Source of the DNA: JBHJHP01 sp042219825
GTDB lineage: Bacteria; Bacteroidota; Bacteroidia; Bacteroidales; UBA5342
Length of the DNA stretch: 64,000 nt
Direction: 5' to 3'
Assembly: GCF_042219825.1 (NCBI RefSeq)
Contig: NZ_JBHJHQ010000008.1
Location: 242,940 to 306,939 of the forward strand
This document shows, in pieces, positions 53,617 through 63,069 of the stretch. The position numbers and the translations under genes are program-made. How positions within the stretch are numbered: the stretch's first letter is position 1; every line of letters begins with the position of its first letter. Under the pieces are notes generated by a model, which searched no databases, was not told where the DNA came from, and saw nothing but the letters and a program-made list of their open reading frames with translations.

Positions 53617-54116
53617 ATATAGGGTAATTGAACCGATTGAAAGAACTCTTTCTCAGGGTTTAAGGCATAAATGATAATAAATTTTCCATTCCTTTTCACA
53701 ACCTAATATTTTAAATATAAATAGTGGAATTAAAATGCCATAGAACTTAATAATGTTTGGTTGAAGCAAATTTTCAAACTAGAATGTATTAACTCGTTAT
53801 AACAGACAAATCAAACTATAAAATTGATTATAAATTTATTAAATCAAATATGGTATGTTTTTTCAAACACAAGCTCAAATGCACTGGCATTAACTAACAT
53901 AAAAAAACTCTGAATCTTTAGATTTTAATTGTTAAATTTATACGTATTAAATAATTGACATACTGGCTTCGAAGAGAATCTTTGCAAAGAAGTAAAACTA
54001 ACATGACTATTATTCCACCTGATGATTAACATTTTAATTATCAGTACCTTCTCAATAACTGAAGACGTTACTTCAGCATATCCTACGCTGTAAGTGAAAC
54101 TTATAAGAATACCAGA
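53617..54116. other. Long AT-rich intergenic region, nothing recognised
   Basis: About 500 bp between divergent transcription units. No coding pattern, tRNA or strong hairpin was seen. It should contain promoters for both the kinase (-) and the DUF5916 gene (+), but no convincing TAnnTTTG pair was found. Confidence 0.5.
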
Positions 54117-56330
54117 ATGAAATATAAACTGAGGACGCTCCTTTTACTGGGTGGGGTATCTTTCTTAAATCTTTCTTTTGGACAAATTCAATGGGAAATA
54201 CACCAGCTTTCTCACGATATAGTTTTCGATGGAAAACCTGACGAAGAAGCATGGGGTGATGTAGAACCGTTTCCAATGGTTACTCAACAACCGGTTTATG
54301 GAGAATACCCATCACAAAAAACGGATATCAAACTTGCATACGACGGACAAAATATCTATCTCGGTGCATCGCTTTACGTTGATGATCAAGATAAGATTAA
54401 AGCCATTGGTAAAGTTAGGGACTTTAACAGTCGATCCTGCGACTGGATAGGACTTCAACTTGATACTTATAATGACAATCAGAATGCGTATATATTTTTT
54501 ACTAATCCAAATGCTGTCAGATGGGATGCTACTATTAGTAATGATGCTGTTGCCGGAAATCAGGATCCAATTGATTTAAACTGGAATACATTTTGGGAAG
54601 TTAAAACAGTAATTGGAGACCTTGTATGGTACGTAGAAATGAAAATTCCGATTTCAAGTTTACGTTTTGAAAAAAAAGATGGAAAAACAATTATGGGATT
54701 TAATATAATAAGATACCTTCCTTCCACTAACGAAATTTATATTTTCCCTGACACACCTTATAATTGGGGTGATTATAGCCAAACAAAACCATCGACATAT
54801 GCAGATGGTATATTCCCTGGAATGAAGCCCAGAAAACCTCTTTATATAAGCCCATACATATTAACAGGGATGGAATATACGAATGAAATAAATGACGATG
54901 GCACAAGGTATGTTAACAACAATAAATTTAAATTAGAGCCTGGGTTAGATATAAAATACGGTATAAATACCAATACTACGCTTGACTTAACCATAAACAC
55001 AGACTTCGCACAGGTGGAGGCTGATGCACAGCAATTTAATCTTTCAAGATTCAGTTTGGTTTATCCCGAGAAAAGAAAATTCTTCCTGGAACGGGCAAGT
55101 GTTTTTGACTTTGGAATGGGTGGCCCTAATACCTTATTCTATTCCAGACGAATAGGATTATACAATGGGGACCCTGTGCGAATACTTGGAGGTGCCAGAC
55201 TTATGAGCAGCAATAATGGATGGGATTTTGGCTTTCTGAATATGCAAACAGCTAAATATACGGATCTGCCCTCCGAAAATTTTGGCGTATTCAGAGTAAA
55301 GAAAAGGGTGCTGAATGAGAATTCCTACACGGGTGGCATGCTTACCTCCCGAATTGGGGTAAATGGAACATATAATATTGCTTATGGAATTGATGCAGTG
55401 CTTAGAATGTTTGGGGAAGAATACCTAACCATAAGATTCGCACAGTCATTCACTGAAAAAACTAAGTTTAACCCGATCTCTATAGATCCTGCAAGACTTT
55501 ACATTGACTGGACACGACGCAAAAATAAAGGACTATCCTATTCATTGATTTATGTTAATTCAGGTATTAATTTTGATCCTGGTATAGGCCTTGAAGTTTT
55601 TAACGATTATTATGTTTATCAGGCACAGGTAAAACATACATTTATTCCAAACGCAAACTCAAAATTTCTAAACCATTACCCTTCACTCACAACTTATACC
55701 ATCAACGATGTAAAAGATAATACCCTGTTGACCTATTTATTAAATGTGGGATGGTACTTTACCGGCAAAAAAGGATGGCAAGGTTCTTTATCCATGGAAT
55801 ACAACTACGAATATTTAAAGGAAGATTTCAAAATAACCGATCTGATTACTATTCCTACAGGTGGTTACAGATTCAAAGATATGATCATTACTCTGACTAC
55901 TCCCTCCAGAAACTCCTTTAAGGCAAACAGCACACTGCAGGCAGGACAATTTTATGATGGCGTAAGGGTATCGCCACAATTAAACCCAACCTGGAACATA
56001 TCCAACGGCGTGGAGCTAGGAGCGACATATGTTTTGGATTATCTGAATTTTTCATCAAGAAACACGAAATTGACCAATCATATTTTGGGCGTTCGTGGAT
56101 TATACATGCTTAATACCAAATTTTCTTTTTCAGGTTTTGTACAGTACAATACTGCCATAGAACAAGTGATCTCAAATTTGAGACTCAGATATAATCCAAA
56201 AGAGGGAACTGATCTGTATCTTGTATTTAACGGAGGAAGAAACACTTATCTGGAAAGACAAAGCCCAAGGCTTCCATCATATTTTTATAAAACCTTTATG
56301 CTTAAATATACGTACACCTTTAATCTTTAG
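54117..56330 (+). CDS. DUF5916 outer-membrane protein with CBM9-like N-terminal domain
   Basis: 737 residues. Signal peptide ending LNLSFGQ. Residues about 30-230 resemble a carbohydrate-binding family 9-like domain (IVFDGKPDEEAWGDVEPF...DIKLAYDGQNIYLGASLYVDD...WIGLQLDTYNDNQNAY). From about 245 on DUF5916: NTTLDLTINTDFAQVEADAQQFNLSRF, YPEKRKFFLER, FYSRRIG, then beta-barrel strands up to the aromatic C-terminus YTFNL. Family members are outer-membrane barrels of unknown transport role, often near stress-response genes. Abuts the small GIY-YIG pseudogene. Confidence 0.9.
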   Translation: MKYKLRTLLLLGGVSFLNLSFGQIQWEIHQLSHDIVFDGKPDEEAWGDVEPFPMVTQQPVYGEYPSQKTDIKLAYDGQNIYLGASLYVDDQDKIKAIGKVRDFNSRSCDWIGLQLDTYNDNQNAYIFFTNPNAVRWDATISNDAVAGNQDPIDLNWNTFWEVKTVIGDLVWYVEMKIPISSLRFEKKDGKTIMGFNIIRYLPSTNEIYIFPDTPYNWGDYSQTKPSTYADGIFPGMKPRKPLYISPYILTGMEYTNEINDDGTRYVNNNKFKLEPGLDIKYGINTNTTLDLTINTDFAQVEADAQQFNLSRFSLVYPEKRKFFLERASVFDFGMGGPNTLFYSRRIGLYNGDPVRILGGARLMSSNNGWDFGFLNMQTAKYTDLPSENFGVFRVKKRVLNENSYTGGMLTSRIGVNGTYNIAYGIDAVLRMFGEEYLTIRFAQSFTEKTKFNPISIDPARLYIDWTRRKNKGLSYSLIYVNSGINFDPGIGLEVFNDYYVYQAQVKHTFIPNANSKFLNHYPSLTTYTINDVKDNTLLTYLLNVGWYFTGKKGWQGSLSMEYNYEYLKEDFKITDLITIPTGGYRFKDMIITLTTPSRNSFKANSTLQAGQFYDGVRVSPQLNPTWNISNGVELGATYVLDYLNFSSRNTKLTNHILGVRGLYMLNTKFSFSGFVQYNTAIEQVISNLRLRYNPKEGTDLYLVFNGGRNTYLERQSPRLPSYFYKTFMLKYTYTFNL

Positions 56331-56334
56331 TTTA

Positions 56335-56526
56335 CTACTGCCATAGACGGCCAGGGAATTCGGAACACAAAAAATATGTCCCCATAAGCTCCCAGGGGCG
56401 ATACTTACTCGTGAATTTATTTACTGCCGAATTATTATGTTGATATAGCCTCTGTTCAATATTACCGGTGGAACCTACATAATACTTATCTGCTGATTTG
56501 GAATACAAAATATATACGTAATACAT
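56335..56526 (-). pseudogene. Truncated GIY-YIG nuclease copy
   Basis: Starts at 56526 and is nearly identical to the intact copy at 56621-56905 for the first 48 residues (YYVYILYSKSADKYYVGST...YRPWELM), then diverges into GTYFLCSEFPGRLWQ and stops. The catalytic GIY-YIG N-terminus is present, but the C-terminal half with the later helix and Glu is lost. It ends 4 bp from the convergent DUF5916 gene, which probably removed its tail. Confidence 0.8.
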
Positions 56527-56624
56527 ATCCTCAGGTTTTAAAAAACAAAAAAGGATGCTCTCTCGAACATCCTTTTTTTATGCTCCTCATCCCGACGGAC
56601 GTCGGGATACGACCTACGGATTAA
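56384..56624. repeat. Left copy of a 379 bp-spaced duplication carrying a tRNA-Asn 3' remnant
   Basis: The left copy corresponds to 56763-57003. Shared blocks: the GIY-YIG 5' coding part (56384-56526 and 56763-56905), a terminator hairpin with GGATG...CATCC (56552-56579), and the tRNA-Asn-derived words GCTCCTCA (56582-56589) and TACGACCTACGGATTAA (56608-56624). Between the two tRNA words the left copy has an unrelated palindrome CCCGACGGACGTCGGG in place of the T-arm. So only the tRNA end from the anticodon onwards was duplicated. Confidence 0.85.
56552..56579 (-). terminator. Terminator hairpin, left copy
   Basis: On the - strand AAAGGATG is followed by a TTCGA-type loop and CATCCTTTTTT; it is a copy of the tRNA-Asn terminator. 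Confidence 0.75.
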
Positions 56625-56905
56625 TCAGTAAATTTCTTAATCAATGCATCAATACTGCCCCGGGTTACAATATCTTCAACATATTTGCGGCTTTTTTGCT
56701 TTTTAATATGCTTTTCGATTTGCAATGCAACTCTTTTGGAATCTCCTACTTCAAAGAAAGACATAAGCTCCCAGGGGCGATACTTACTCGTGAATTTATT
56801 TACAGTCGAATTATTATGTTGATATAGTCTCTGTTCAATATTACTGGTGGAACCTACATAATACTTATCTGCTGATTTAGAATACAAAATATATACGCAA
56901 TACAT
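56621..56905 (-). CDS. Small GIY-YIG endonuclease
   Basis: 94 residues, the whole length of the compact GIY-YIG (UPF0213-like) family. YVYIL...YYVGST is the GIY-YIG core (usual G-I-Y read here as VYI...YVG), Arg in EQRLYQHN, later WELMSFFEV...ALQIEKHIKKQKS with the metal-binding Glu. Its TAA stop lies inside a copy of the tRNA-Asn sequence TTAATCCGTAGGTCGTA, and the tRNA-Asn gene with the same word is 82 bp upstream. Thus gene plus flanks look like a miniature mobile element anchored at tRNA-Asn (see findings). Confidence 0.85.
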   Translation of the reverse strand: MYCVYILYSKSADKYYVGSTSNIEQRLYQHNNSTVNKFTSKYRPWELMSFFEVGDSKRVALQIEKHIKKQKSRKYVEDIVTRGSIDALIKKFTD

Positions 56906-56930
56906 TTTCTTAGATTTTGGGCTATAACAA

Positions 56931-56962
56931 AAAAGGATGCCCTTTCGAACATCCTTTTTTTA
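56931..56962 (-). terminator. Terminator of tRNA-Asn
   Basis: On the - strand: AAAAAAAGGATG, loop TTCGAAAGGG, CATCCTTTTTT, starting two bases after the tRNA 3' end. Poly-A/poly-T flanks make it usable from either side. Confidence 0.8.
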
Positions 56963-56964
56963 TG

Positions 56965-57038
56965 CTCCTCAGGTAGGACTTGAACCTACGACCTACGGAT
57001 TAACAGTCCGCCGCTCTAACCAACTGAGCTACTGAGGA
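56965..57038 (-). tRNA. tRNA-Asn (anticodon GTT)
   Basis: 74 nt cloverleaf on the - strand. Acceptor stem TCCTCAG/CTGAGGA, D-arm AGCTCAGTTGGTTAGAGC, anticodon arm CGGACTGTTAATCCG with GTT, T-arm GTAGGTTCAAGTCCTAC, discriminator G, CCA not encoded. Located upstream (in its own direction) of the GIY-YIG element. Confidence 0.96.
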
Positions 57039-57107
57039 ATTTATTTATTACCTTGTGCTTTTCTTTAAAAGCGATGCAAAACTAAAAGGATTTGTTTAAT
57101 TATGCAA

Positions 57108-57115
57108 TATATTTG
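57108..57115 (+). promoter_or_regulatory. Candidate -7 element for the sugar/adenosine kinase gene
   Basis: TATATTTG fits TAnnTTTG, 28 bp before the ATG at 57143. A TTTG at 57091 is too close (13 bp) for the usual -33 spacing. Confidence 0.4.
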
Positions 57116-57142
57116 CAAAAATATTTCTAAAAATAATTTTCA

Positions 57143-58117
57143 ATGAAAAAAGTACTTGGATTAGGCAATGCGCTGGTGGATATCATGCTACCGAACAGTG
57201 AAGAAAAGTTATTGGATGAGCTCGGCCTGGGCAAAGGCAGCATGACACTAATTGATAATGAAACACTGATTAAAATTGACAGCCTCACCGCTTCATTATA
57301 CCAGACCAGGGCAACAGGAGGCTCGGCAGCCAATACCATAAACGGTTTATCGAAACTGGGCATTGAGACCGGTTTTATCGGGAAAGTCGGCAAAGATGAA
57401 ATAGGTACTTTTTTTGAATCCGATCTTATCAACAATAAAGTCAAAAGTCACCTCCTGAAATCAGATACGCCTGCCGGCAGGGCATTCGCATTTGTTACGG
57501 CTGATTCAGAGCGCACATTTGCCACTTATCTGGGAGCTTCTATAGAGATGAAACCGGAAGATCTGAATAAAGACTGGTTTTCAGATTATGATTATTTATA
57601 TGTGGAAGGCTATCTTGTTCAGGATCACAACCTGATTGAAACCGGAATGAAACTGGCCAAGGAAGCCGGACTCAAGATCGTACTGGATCTGGCCAGCTAT
57701 AATGTGGTGGAAGCCAACAAGGAATTTCTGGCTAAACTGATCACTAATTATGTGGATATCGTATTTGCCAACGAAGAAGAAGCCCTGTCATTTACGAGCC
57801 TTGCTCCTGAAGCAGCGCTGAATGAGTTGGCAGAGAAAACTGAAATTGCTATAGTAAAAACAGGAGCGAAAGGTTCTTTAATTGCTCAGAATAAAACAAC
57901 AACTAAGGTTGATCCTATAAAAGTTACCCCCATAGACACAACAGGAGCCGGAGATCTGTATGCAGCAGGATTCCTTTTCGGACTGATCCACGGGTATTCA
58001 CCAGCCGAATGTGGCAGGGTGGCATCAGTGCTTTCAGGGAATGTAATAGAGGTTCTGGGTGCCAAAATGGACGAAAAACGTTGGGATGCCATCAAAGAAG
58101 TGTTGGCCCTTTCATAA
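57143..58117 (+). CDS. PfkB-family kinase (adenosine kinase-like)
   Basis: 324 residues. GNALVDIML at the N-terminus, GGSAANTINGLSKLG, and the C-terminal signature DTTGAGDLYAAGF with catalytic base Asp271. The N-terminal region and SERTFATYLGAS are typical of the adenosine kinase branch common in Bacteroidota, which would salvage adenosine to AMP; ribokinase-like sugar kinase is the alternative. Confidence 0.9.
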   Translation: MKKVLGLGNALVDIMLPNSEEKLLDELGLGKGSMTLIDNETLIKIDSLTASLYQTRATGGSAANTINGLSKLGIETGFIGKVGKDEIGTFFESDLINNKVKSHLLKSDTPAGRAFAFVTADSERTFATYLGASIEMKPEDLNKDWFSDYDYLYVEGYLVQDHNLIETGMKLAKEAGLKIVLDLASYNVVEANKEFLAKLITNYVDIVFANEEEALSFTSLAPEAALNELAEKTEIAIVKTGAKGSLIAQNKTTTKVDPIKVTPIDTTGAGDLYAAGFLFGLIHGYSPAECGRVASVLSGNVIEVLGAKMDEKRWDAIKEVLALS

Positions 58118-58254
58118 ATATTAAGGTTCAAACGAATAAAAGTGAAAAAATAATGCACCTTAACAGATTGTGTTAAATTTCATTAAGCACAGGACCCATA
58201 TAAACCACATAGTATTATTTTAGTTGTCTGATAACATAGTAAAATTCGAGTAGA

Positions 58255-59913
58255 ATGAAATTTATGAGGAAAAGAAACATTGCTATTGCTGCTGTTTTGG
58301 TAGTAGTAGTTGCATTTTTCGGATTTAACAGCGACAAACGGAATTTTGAGATTGCCAAAAATCTCGATATTTATTATTCTCTTTTCAGGGAACTTGATCT
58401 GTTTTATGTTGACTCCATAGAACCGGAAAAATTGATAAAGACCAGTATTGATGATATGCTGGAGCAACTGGATCCATATACAGTTTATATTCCCGAAAAG
58501 GATATGGCTGATTTTAAATTCATGACAACGGGTGAGTATGGAGGAATTGGATCACTTATTTCACAACGTGACGGTTACGTTATGATTTCTGATCCTTACG
58601 AAGGTATGCCGGCTGAAAAAACAGGACTTAAAGCGGGTGATCTTATCATGGAAATTAACGGACAGAAAATGAAGGACAAAAAGGTTTCTGATGTAAGTGA
58701 CATGCTGAAAGGAACCCCGGGAACTTCTTTTCATATTACCGTGAAACGTCCGGGTGAAAACAAACCACTGGAATTTGACATCACACGCGAAAAGATTACG
58801 ATCAATCCGGTTCCGTATTATGATATTCTCAAGGATGACATCGGTTATATCAGGCTGACAAGCTTTACAGACAAAGCATCCGATGAAACCGAAAAAGCAT
58901 TACTCGACCTTAAAGCCAGAGGAGCAAAAGCTATTGTACTTGATTTAAGATCAAACCCTGGTGGCATTCTGGATGAAGCCGTTAATATTGTCAACCTCTT
59001 TGTCCCGCGTGGCGAGGAAATTGTATCAACCCGTGGTAAAGTTGATGACTGGGATAAGGTATATAAAACAACAAATGATCCGGTTGACCCGGATATACCA
59101 TTGGCCGTACTGGTAAACAGTAATTCTGCTTCTGCTTCAGAAATTGTAGCGGGTTCTATTCAGGATCTGGACCGTGGTATTATTGTAGGATCGCGAACAT
59201 TTGGAAAAGGTCTGGTTCAAACTACACGACCATTAAGTTATAAAGGACAGCTGAAAGTAACTACAGCCAAATATTACATCCCAAGCGGACGTTGTATCCA
59301 GGCTCTTGATTATTCACACCGCAATCCTGATGGCAGCGTGGGACGTGTTCCTGATTCATTAATATCAACGTTCAAAACCAAAAACGGACGTACCGTAAAA
59401 GATGGCGGAGGAATATTACCGGATGTAAAATCCGAGTTTGACCGTCCGGGAAATGTCACTATCGAACTGATTCGTGATTATATCATTTTCGATTATGCCA
59501 CACAGTATGCCAATAATCATAAAAGCATACCATCACCGGAGAATTTTACATTCAGTGATACAGACTACAATAACTTTATCGCTTATGTGAAAAGTAAGGA
59601 TTTTGATTATGAGACTAAGAGTCACGAACAACTTGAAAAGCTAAAAAGTACTGTTGAGGCAGAAGGATACAATAAAATATCCCAGGAAGAAATAGACAAA
59701 CTTGATTCCCTGCTGAAGCCGGATCTGGACAAAGATCTGAATGTATTTAAGAAGGAAATTAAGGATCTGATTGCTCAGGAAATTGTAAAACGGTACTATT
59801 ACCAGAAAGGAGAAGCCAAAGTAGCCCTGAAAGATGATGTTATACTGGATAAAGCAATTGAAACCATTCAGGATGGCAAAGATTACAGGAAAATACTTGC
59901 TATAGCAGAATAA
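58255..59913 (+). CDS. C-terminal processing peptidase (S41 family), PDZ-containing
   Basis: 552 residues. N-terminal membrane anchor/signal (NIAIAAVLVVVVAFFGF), PDZ domain around residues 90-180 (YGGIGSLIS...GMPAEKTGLKAGDLIMEING), then the S41 core with LDLRSNPGGILDEAVNI, Ser293 in SNSASASEI and Lys318 in TFGKGLVQ, spaced 25 as in Prc/CtpB. The C-terminal 130 residues are Lys/Glu-rich helices. Cleaves misfolded or precursor envelope proteins. Terminator follows. Confidence 0.95.
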   Translation: MKFMRKRNIAIAAVLVVVVAFFGFNSDKRNFEIAKNLDIYYSLFRELDLFYVDSIEPEKLIKTSIDDMLEQLDPYTVYIPEKDMADFKFMTTGEYGGIGSLISQRDGYVMISDPYEGMPAEKTGLKAGDLIMEINGQKMKDKKVSDVSDMLKGTPGTSFHITVKRPGENKPLEFDITREKITINPVPYYDILKDDIGYIRLTSFTDKASDETEKALLDLKARGAKAIVLDLRSNPGGILDEAVNIVNLFVPRGEEIVSTRGKVDDWDKVYKTTNDPVDPDIPLAVLVNSNSASASEIVAGSIQDLDRGIIVGSRTFGKGLVQTTRPLSYKGQLKVTTAKYYIPSGRCIQALDYSHRNPDGSVGRVPDSLISTFKTKNGRTVKDGGGILPDVKSEFDRPGNVTIELIRDYIIFDYATQYANNHKSIPSPENFTFSDTDYNNFIAYVKSKDFDYETKSHEQLEKLKSTVEAEGYNKISQEEIDKLDSLLKPDLDKDLNVFKKEIKDLIAQEIVKRYYYQKGEAKVALKDDVILDKAIETIQDGKDYRKILAIAE

Positions 59914-59935
59914 ACATACCAACATTATAAAATAT

Positions 59936-59965
59936 AAAAACCCCGGCGTTTGCCGGGGTTTTGTT
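59936..59965 (+). terminator. Intrinsic terminator after the ctpA-type gene
   Basis: AAAAACCCCGGC/GCCGGGGTTTT with loop GTTT and further T. Confidence 0.95.
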
Positions 59966-59979
59966 TTATTAAATCCTCC

Positions 59980-60018
59980 GTCCCGATATATCGGGACACC
60001 TCCTTTTGAAAAAGGAGG
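59980..60018. repeat. Pair of short intergenic palindromes
   Basis: GTCCCGATATATCGGGAC (59980-59997, perfect) is followed at once by CCTCCTTTT-GA-AAAAGGAGG (59999-60018). Both are of the small palindromic kind scattered through Bacteroidota genomes. Confidence 0.7.
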
Positions 60019-60111
60019 ACAATTATCATTTCATTGGTAAAATTCAATGTTTCTTTTGCAAACACTTTTTATCAAAATTCCTTTTTGTGTACATTTGTTA
60101 CCATCGCAAAC

Positions 60112-62556
60112 ATGGATCATAACTATATCGTTGATGTACTAATCCCGGTTCCGGTAAACGAACCTTTCAGCTATCTTATTTCAGAAAAACCTGATAATTT
60201 GACTGGCTGCAGAGTTATTGTGCCGTTTGGTAAGCGCAAACACATAACCGGTATAATAATTGGGGTCAAAGGCGAAAACGAGACAAATTATACGTTGAAA
60301 GAAGTCACGGAAATTCTGGATGAACTACCTGTCATTTCATTAAATGATCTTAAATTCTGGCAGTGGATTGCAAGCTATTACATGTGTACCATTGGCGAAG
60401 TAATGCTCGCCGCACTTCCCGGAGGTTTACTGGTTGAGAGCAACAGCATCCTCACCCTGAACCATGACTTTGAATCGGATACACGATTCGAGGGCAATGA
60501 AGCCAAAATATATGAGTGGCTGACCGCCAACAAAAAGGGAGAACTCAAAAAGATTGAAAAGTCGCTTGGCATTAAAAACACATTTCATTCAGTAAAAAAG
60601 TTACTGGATTCTTCTGCTGTAGTTCTTGAGGAAAATGTAAAAGAACGGTACAAAACGAAAACAGAAACCTTTGTCACCGTTGCTGATATGTTTAAAGATG
60701 ACGACGTACTCGAAGCATTTTTCAGTTCCTTATCCAGGGCCCCGGTTCAGGAACAGCTACTGATAAGTTATTACAGCCTGAGCGAAGAAGAGAATGATCC
60801 GTTTGTTCCCAGGCAACAGCTCACAAAAGGAGGACGATATACTGCCTACAAAGCGTTGCTTAAGAAAGGCACTTTTGTAGAGCACGAAATAGAAATCAGC
60901 CGGTTGGAAGAAAAAATTCCGGTTGTTGAACCAAATCCATTAACCCTATGGCAAACAGAAGCATTTAACTCAGTAAAATCGCAATTTGAGGACAAGTCTG
61001 TCGTTTTGCTTAAGGGCGCTTCAGCCAGTGGCAAAACGGAAATCTATATTCACCTGATTAGAGAACAAATAGAACAAGGCAAACAGGTTTTAATGCTGGT
61101 CCCCGAAATCAGCCTGACGACACAGCTTAGCAAACGGTTAAAACGGGTTTTCGGATCACAGATGGCCATCTTCCATTCCAAATTCAATTTTGATAAACGT
61201 ACAGAACTCTGGAAACGCATCTCAAAAGATTCGCCCGTTTCGCTCGTTCTCGGTGCCCGGAGTGCACTGTTTCTTCCTTTCGAAAACCTGGGACTAATCA
61301 TTATTGATGAAGAACACGAACGAAGTCTGAAACAACAGGATCCTGCTCCACGCTACCTTGCACGCGATGCAGCCGTAATGCTTGCTGATATGCTTAAAGC
61401 CAAAGTATTGCTTGGAAGTGCAACACCATCAGTAGAAAGCATTCACAATGCTCAAACAGGCAAATATGGGTTTACAGAACTGACCCAACGTTTTGGAAAT
61501 GCCACTGCTCCGGAGATTAAAATTGTAGATCTAACGCAATCTTACAAAAAGAAAAAACTCAGACATCATTTTTCGTATGAACTGATTGATGCAATGAAAG
61601 AAAGTCTTGAGGCTGGCAAACAAATTATTCTTTTTCAAAACAGACGGGGTTATGCCCCAATTATTGAATGCCGTGCCTGTGGTTGGGTTCAGAAATGCAA
61701 AAGCTGCGATGTACCTATGACCTGGCATTTCGACAAACACCTGATGGGCTGCCACTACTGCGGGTCAACACGTAACGTTATCCGCGTATGCCCCTCGTGT
61801 GGAGAAGAAGCACTCATGAATAAAGGATTCGGCACTGAAAAAGTGGAAGAAGAAATTAAGGTTATCTTTCCCGATGCCATTACCAAACGTTTCGATGCGG
61901 ATACCACAGGTGGGTTAAAAAAAATGGAAAAACTTCTGAGTGAATTTGAAGATGGTGAAGTAGATATTCTGGTTGGAACCCAGATGATTTCACGTGGACT
62001 GGATTTCGATAATGTTGGCCTTGTAGGTGTATTAAATGCCGATAATCTGCTGAACTTCCCTGAGTTCAGGGCATCTGAAAGAGCGCTGCAAATGTTGATC
62101 CAGGTTTCAGGTCGTGCGGGCAGGCGTGCGGAACAAGGTAAGGTGCTGATCCAGACTCATCAACCGGATCATCCTGTGATTCGTACATTGACGAACGGTG
62201 AATTCATGGCTTTTATTGAATCTGAACTTGAAGAACGTCAACTGTTCAAATATCCACCTTTCAACCGGGTTATCGACGTTGTTCTCAGGCATTCCAACCA
62301 GGAGGTACTTCACCATGCAACCCAAACTTTTGCCCAAATCATCCGAAAAGACTTAGGCGCTCGTATTCTGGGCCCCGAAGTCCCGGCCATAAGCAAAATA
62401 AAAGGAATGTACCAGGAACGTATTCTGGTTAAATCTCAAAATCCGGGAGAACTAAAACGGATCAAAAACGTTTTATCGGAAGGAATGCATTTGACCTTAA
62501 AACAGAACAATATCCCCCAAACGATCAAATTTATTTTTGATGTTGATCCAAACTAA
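60112..62556 (+). CDS. priA: Primosomal protein N' (replication restart helicase)
   Basis: 814 residues from ATG 60112 (MDHNYIVDVLIPVPV, the usual PriA N-terminus); the frame is open further upstream but through promoter-like sequence. Restarts stalled replication forks. Seen: 3'BD domain FSYLI...GCRVIVPFGKRK, Walker A GASASGKTE, DEEH box IIDEEHERSLKQQD, zinc-binding cysteines CRACGWVQKCKSCD and CHYCG...CPSCGEE, and motif VGTQMISRGLDFDNVGLVGV. A TACATTTG box lies 15 bp before the start. Confidence 0.96.
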   Translation: MDHNYIVDVLIPVPVNEPFSYLISEKPDNLTGCRVIVPFGKRKHITGIIIGVKGENETNYTLKEVTEILDELPVISLNDLKFWQWIASYYMCTIGEVMLAALPGGLLVESNSILTLNHDFESDTRFEGNEAKIYEWLTANKKGELKKIEKSLGIKNTFHSVKKLLDSSAVVLEENVKERYKTKTETFVTVADMFKDDDVLEAFFSSLSRAPVQEQLLISYYSLSEEENDPFVPRQQLTKGGRYTAYKALLKKGTFVEHEIEISRLEEKIPVVEPNPLTLWQTEAFNSVKSQFEDKSVVLLKGASASGKTEIYIHLIREQIEQGKQVLMLVPEISLTTQLSKRLKRVFGSQMAIFHSKFNFDKRTELWKRISKDSPVSLVLGARSALFLPFENLGLIIIDEEHERSLKQQDPAPRYLARDAAVMLADMLKAKVLLGSATPSVESIHNAQTGKYGFTELTQRFGNATAPEIKIVDLTQSYKKKKLRHHFSYELIDAMKESLEAGKQIILFQNRRGYAPIIECRACGWVQKCKSCDVPMTWHFDKHLMGCHYCGSTRNVIRVCPSCGEEALMNKGFGTEKVEEEIKVIFPDAITKRFDADTTGGLKKMEKLLSEFEDGEVDILVGTQMISRGLDFDNVGLVGVLNADNLLNFPEFRASERALQMLIQVSGRAGRRAEQGKVLIQTHQPDHPVIRTLTNGEFMAFIESELEERQLFKYPPFNRVIDVVLRHSNQEVLHHATQTFAQIIRKDLGARILGPEVPAISKIKGMYQERILVKSQNPGELKRIKNVLSEGMHLTLKQNNIPQTIKFIFDVDPN

Positions 62557-62580
62557 ATCAGAACAAAAACAAAACATAAT

Positions 62581-63060
62581 ATGAATATCCTATTCGTCTG
62601 TCTTGGTAATATTTGCCGCTCACCGAGTGCCGAAGCTGTGTTTAATGGATTGATCCGAAAAGAAGGGCTGGACCATCTATTTCATGTGGACTCCGCAGGT
62701 ACTATGGCTTATCACGCAGGTGAAAATGCCGATGCCCGTATGCAGAGCCATGCCATTAAACGCGGTTATAACCTTACCAGCATTTCACGTAAAATTCAAC
62801 CGGAAGATTTCGAAACTTTCGATCTGATTGTTGCCATGGATAATGCCAACTTCAGAGATTTAAAACGTATGGCTCCGGACAAAGACGCGGAAAACAAAAT
62901 CGTAAAAATGACTGATTTTAGTCATGAACATAACTACAGCGAAGTACCTGACCCGTATTATGGCGGTGCTACCGGCTTCGAGCTGGTACTTGATCTTCTG
63001 GAAGACTCCTGTAACGGGTTGTTACGATATGTTCAAAAGAAAAAGCTGGCGGGGGAATAA
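62581..63060 (+). CDS. Low-molecular-weight protein tyrosine phosphatase
   Basis: 159 residues. P-loop CLGNICRS (Cys7, Arg13), and catalytic Asp in DPYYGG near residue 126. Dephosphorylates tyrosine residues, in bacteria usually partner of a BY-kinase, none of which is here. Begins 25 bp after priA; likely one operon with priA and the next gene. Confidence 0.95.
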   Translation: MNILFVCLGNICRSPSAEAVFNGLIRKEGLDHLFHVDSAGTMAYHAGENADARMQSHAIKRGYNLTSISRKIQPEDFETFDLIVAMDNANFRDLKRMAPDKDAENKIVKMTDFSHEHNYSEVPDPYYGGATGFELVLDLLEDSCNGLLRYVQKKKLAGE

Positions 63061-63069
63061 TTTATTATT

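Noticed and set aside
60034..60111. Longer PriA starting at GTG 60034
   Set aside because: The extra residues do not fit the PriA N-terminus and overlap a TAnnTTTG-like box; MDHNYIVDVLIPVPV is the usual beginning.
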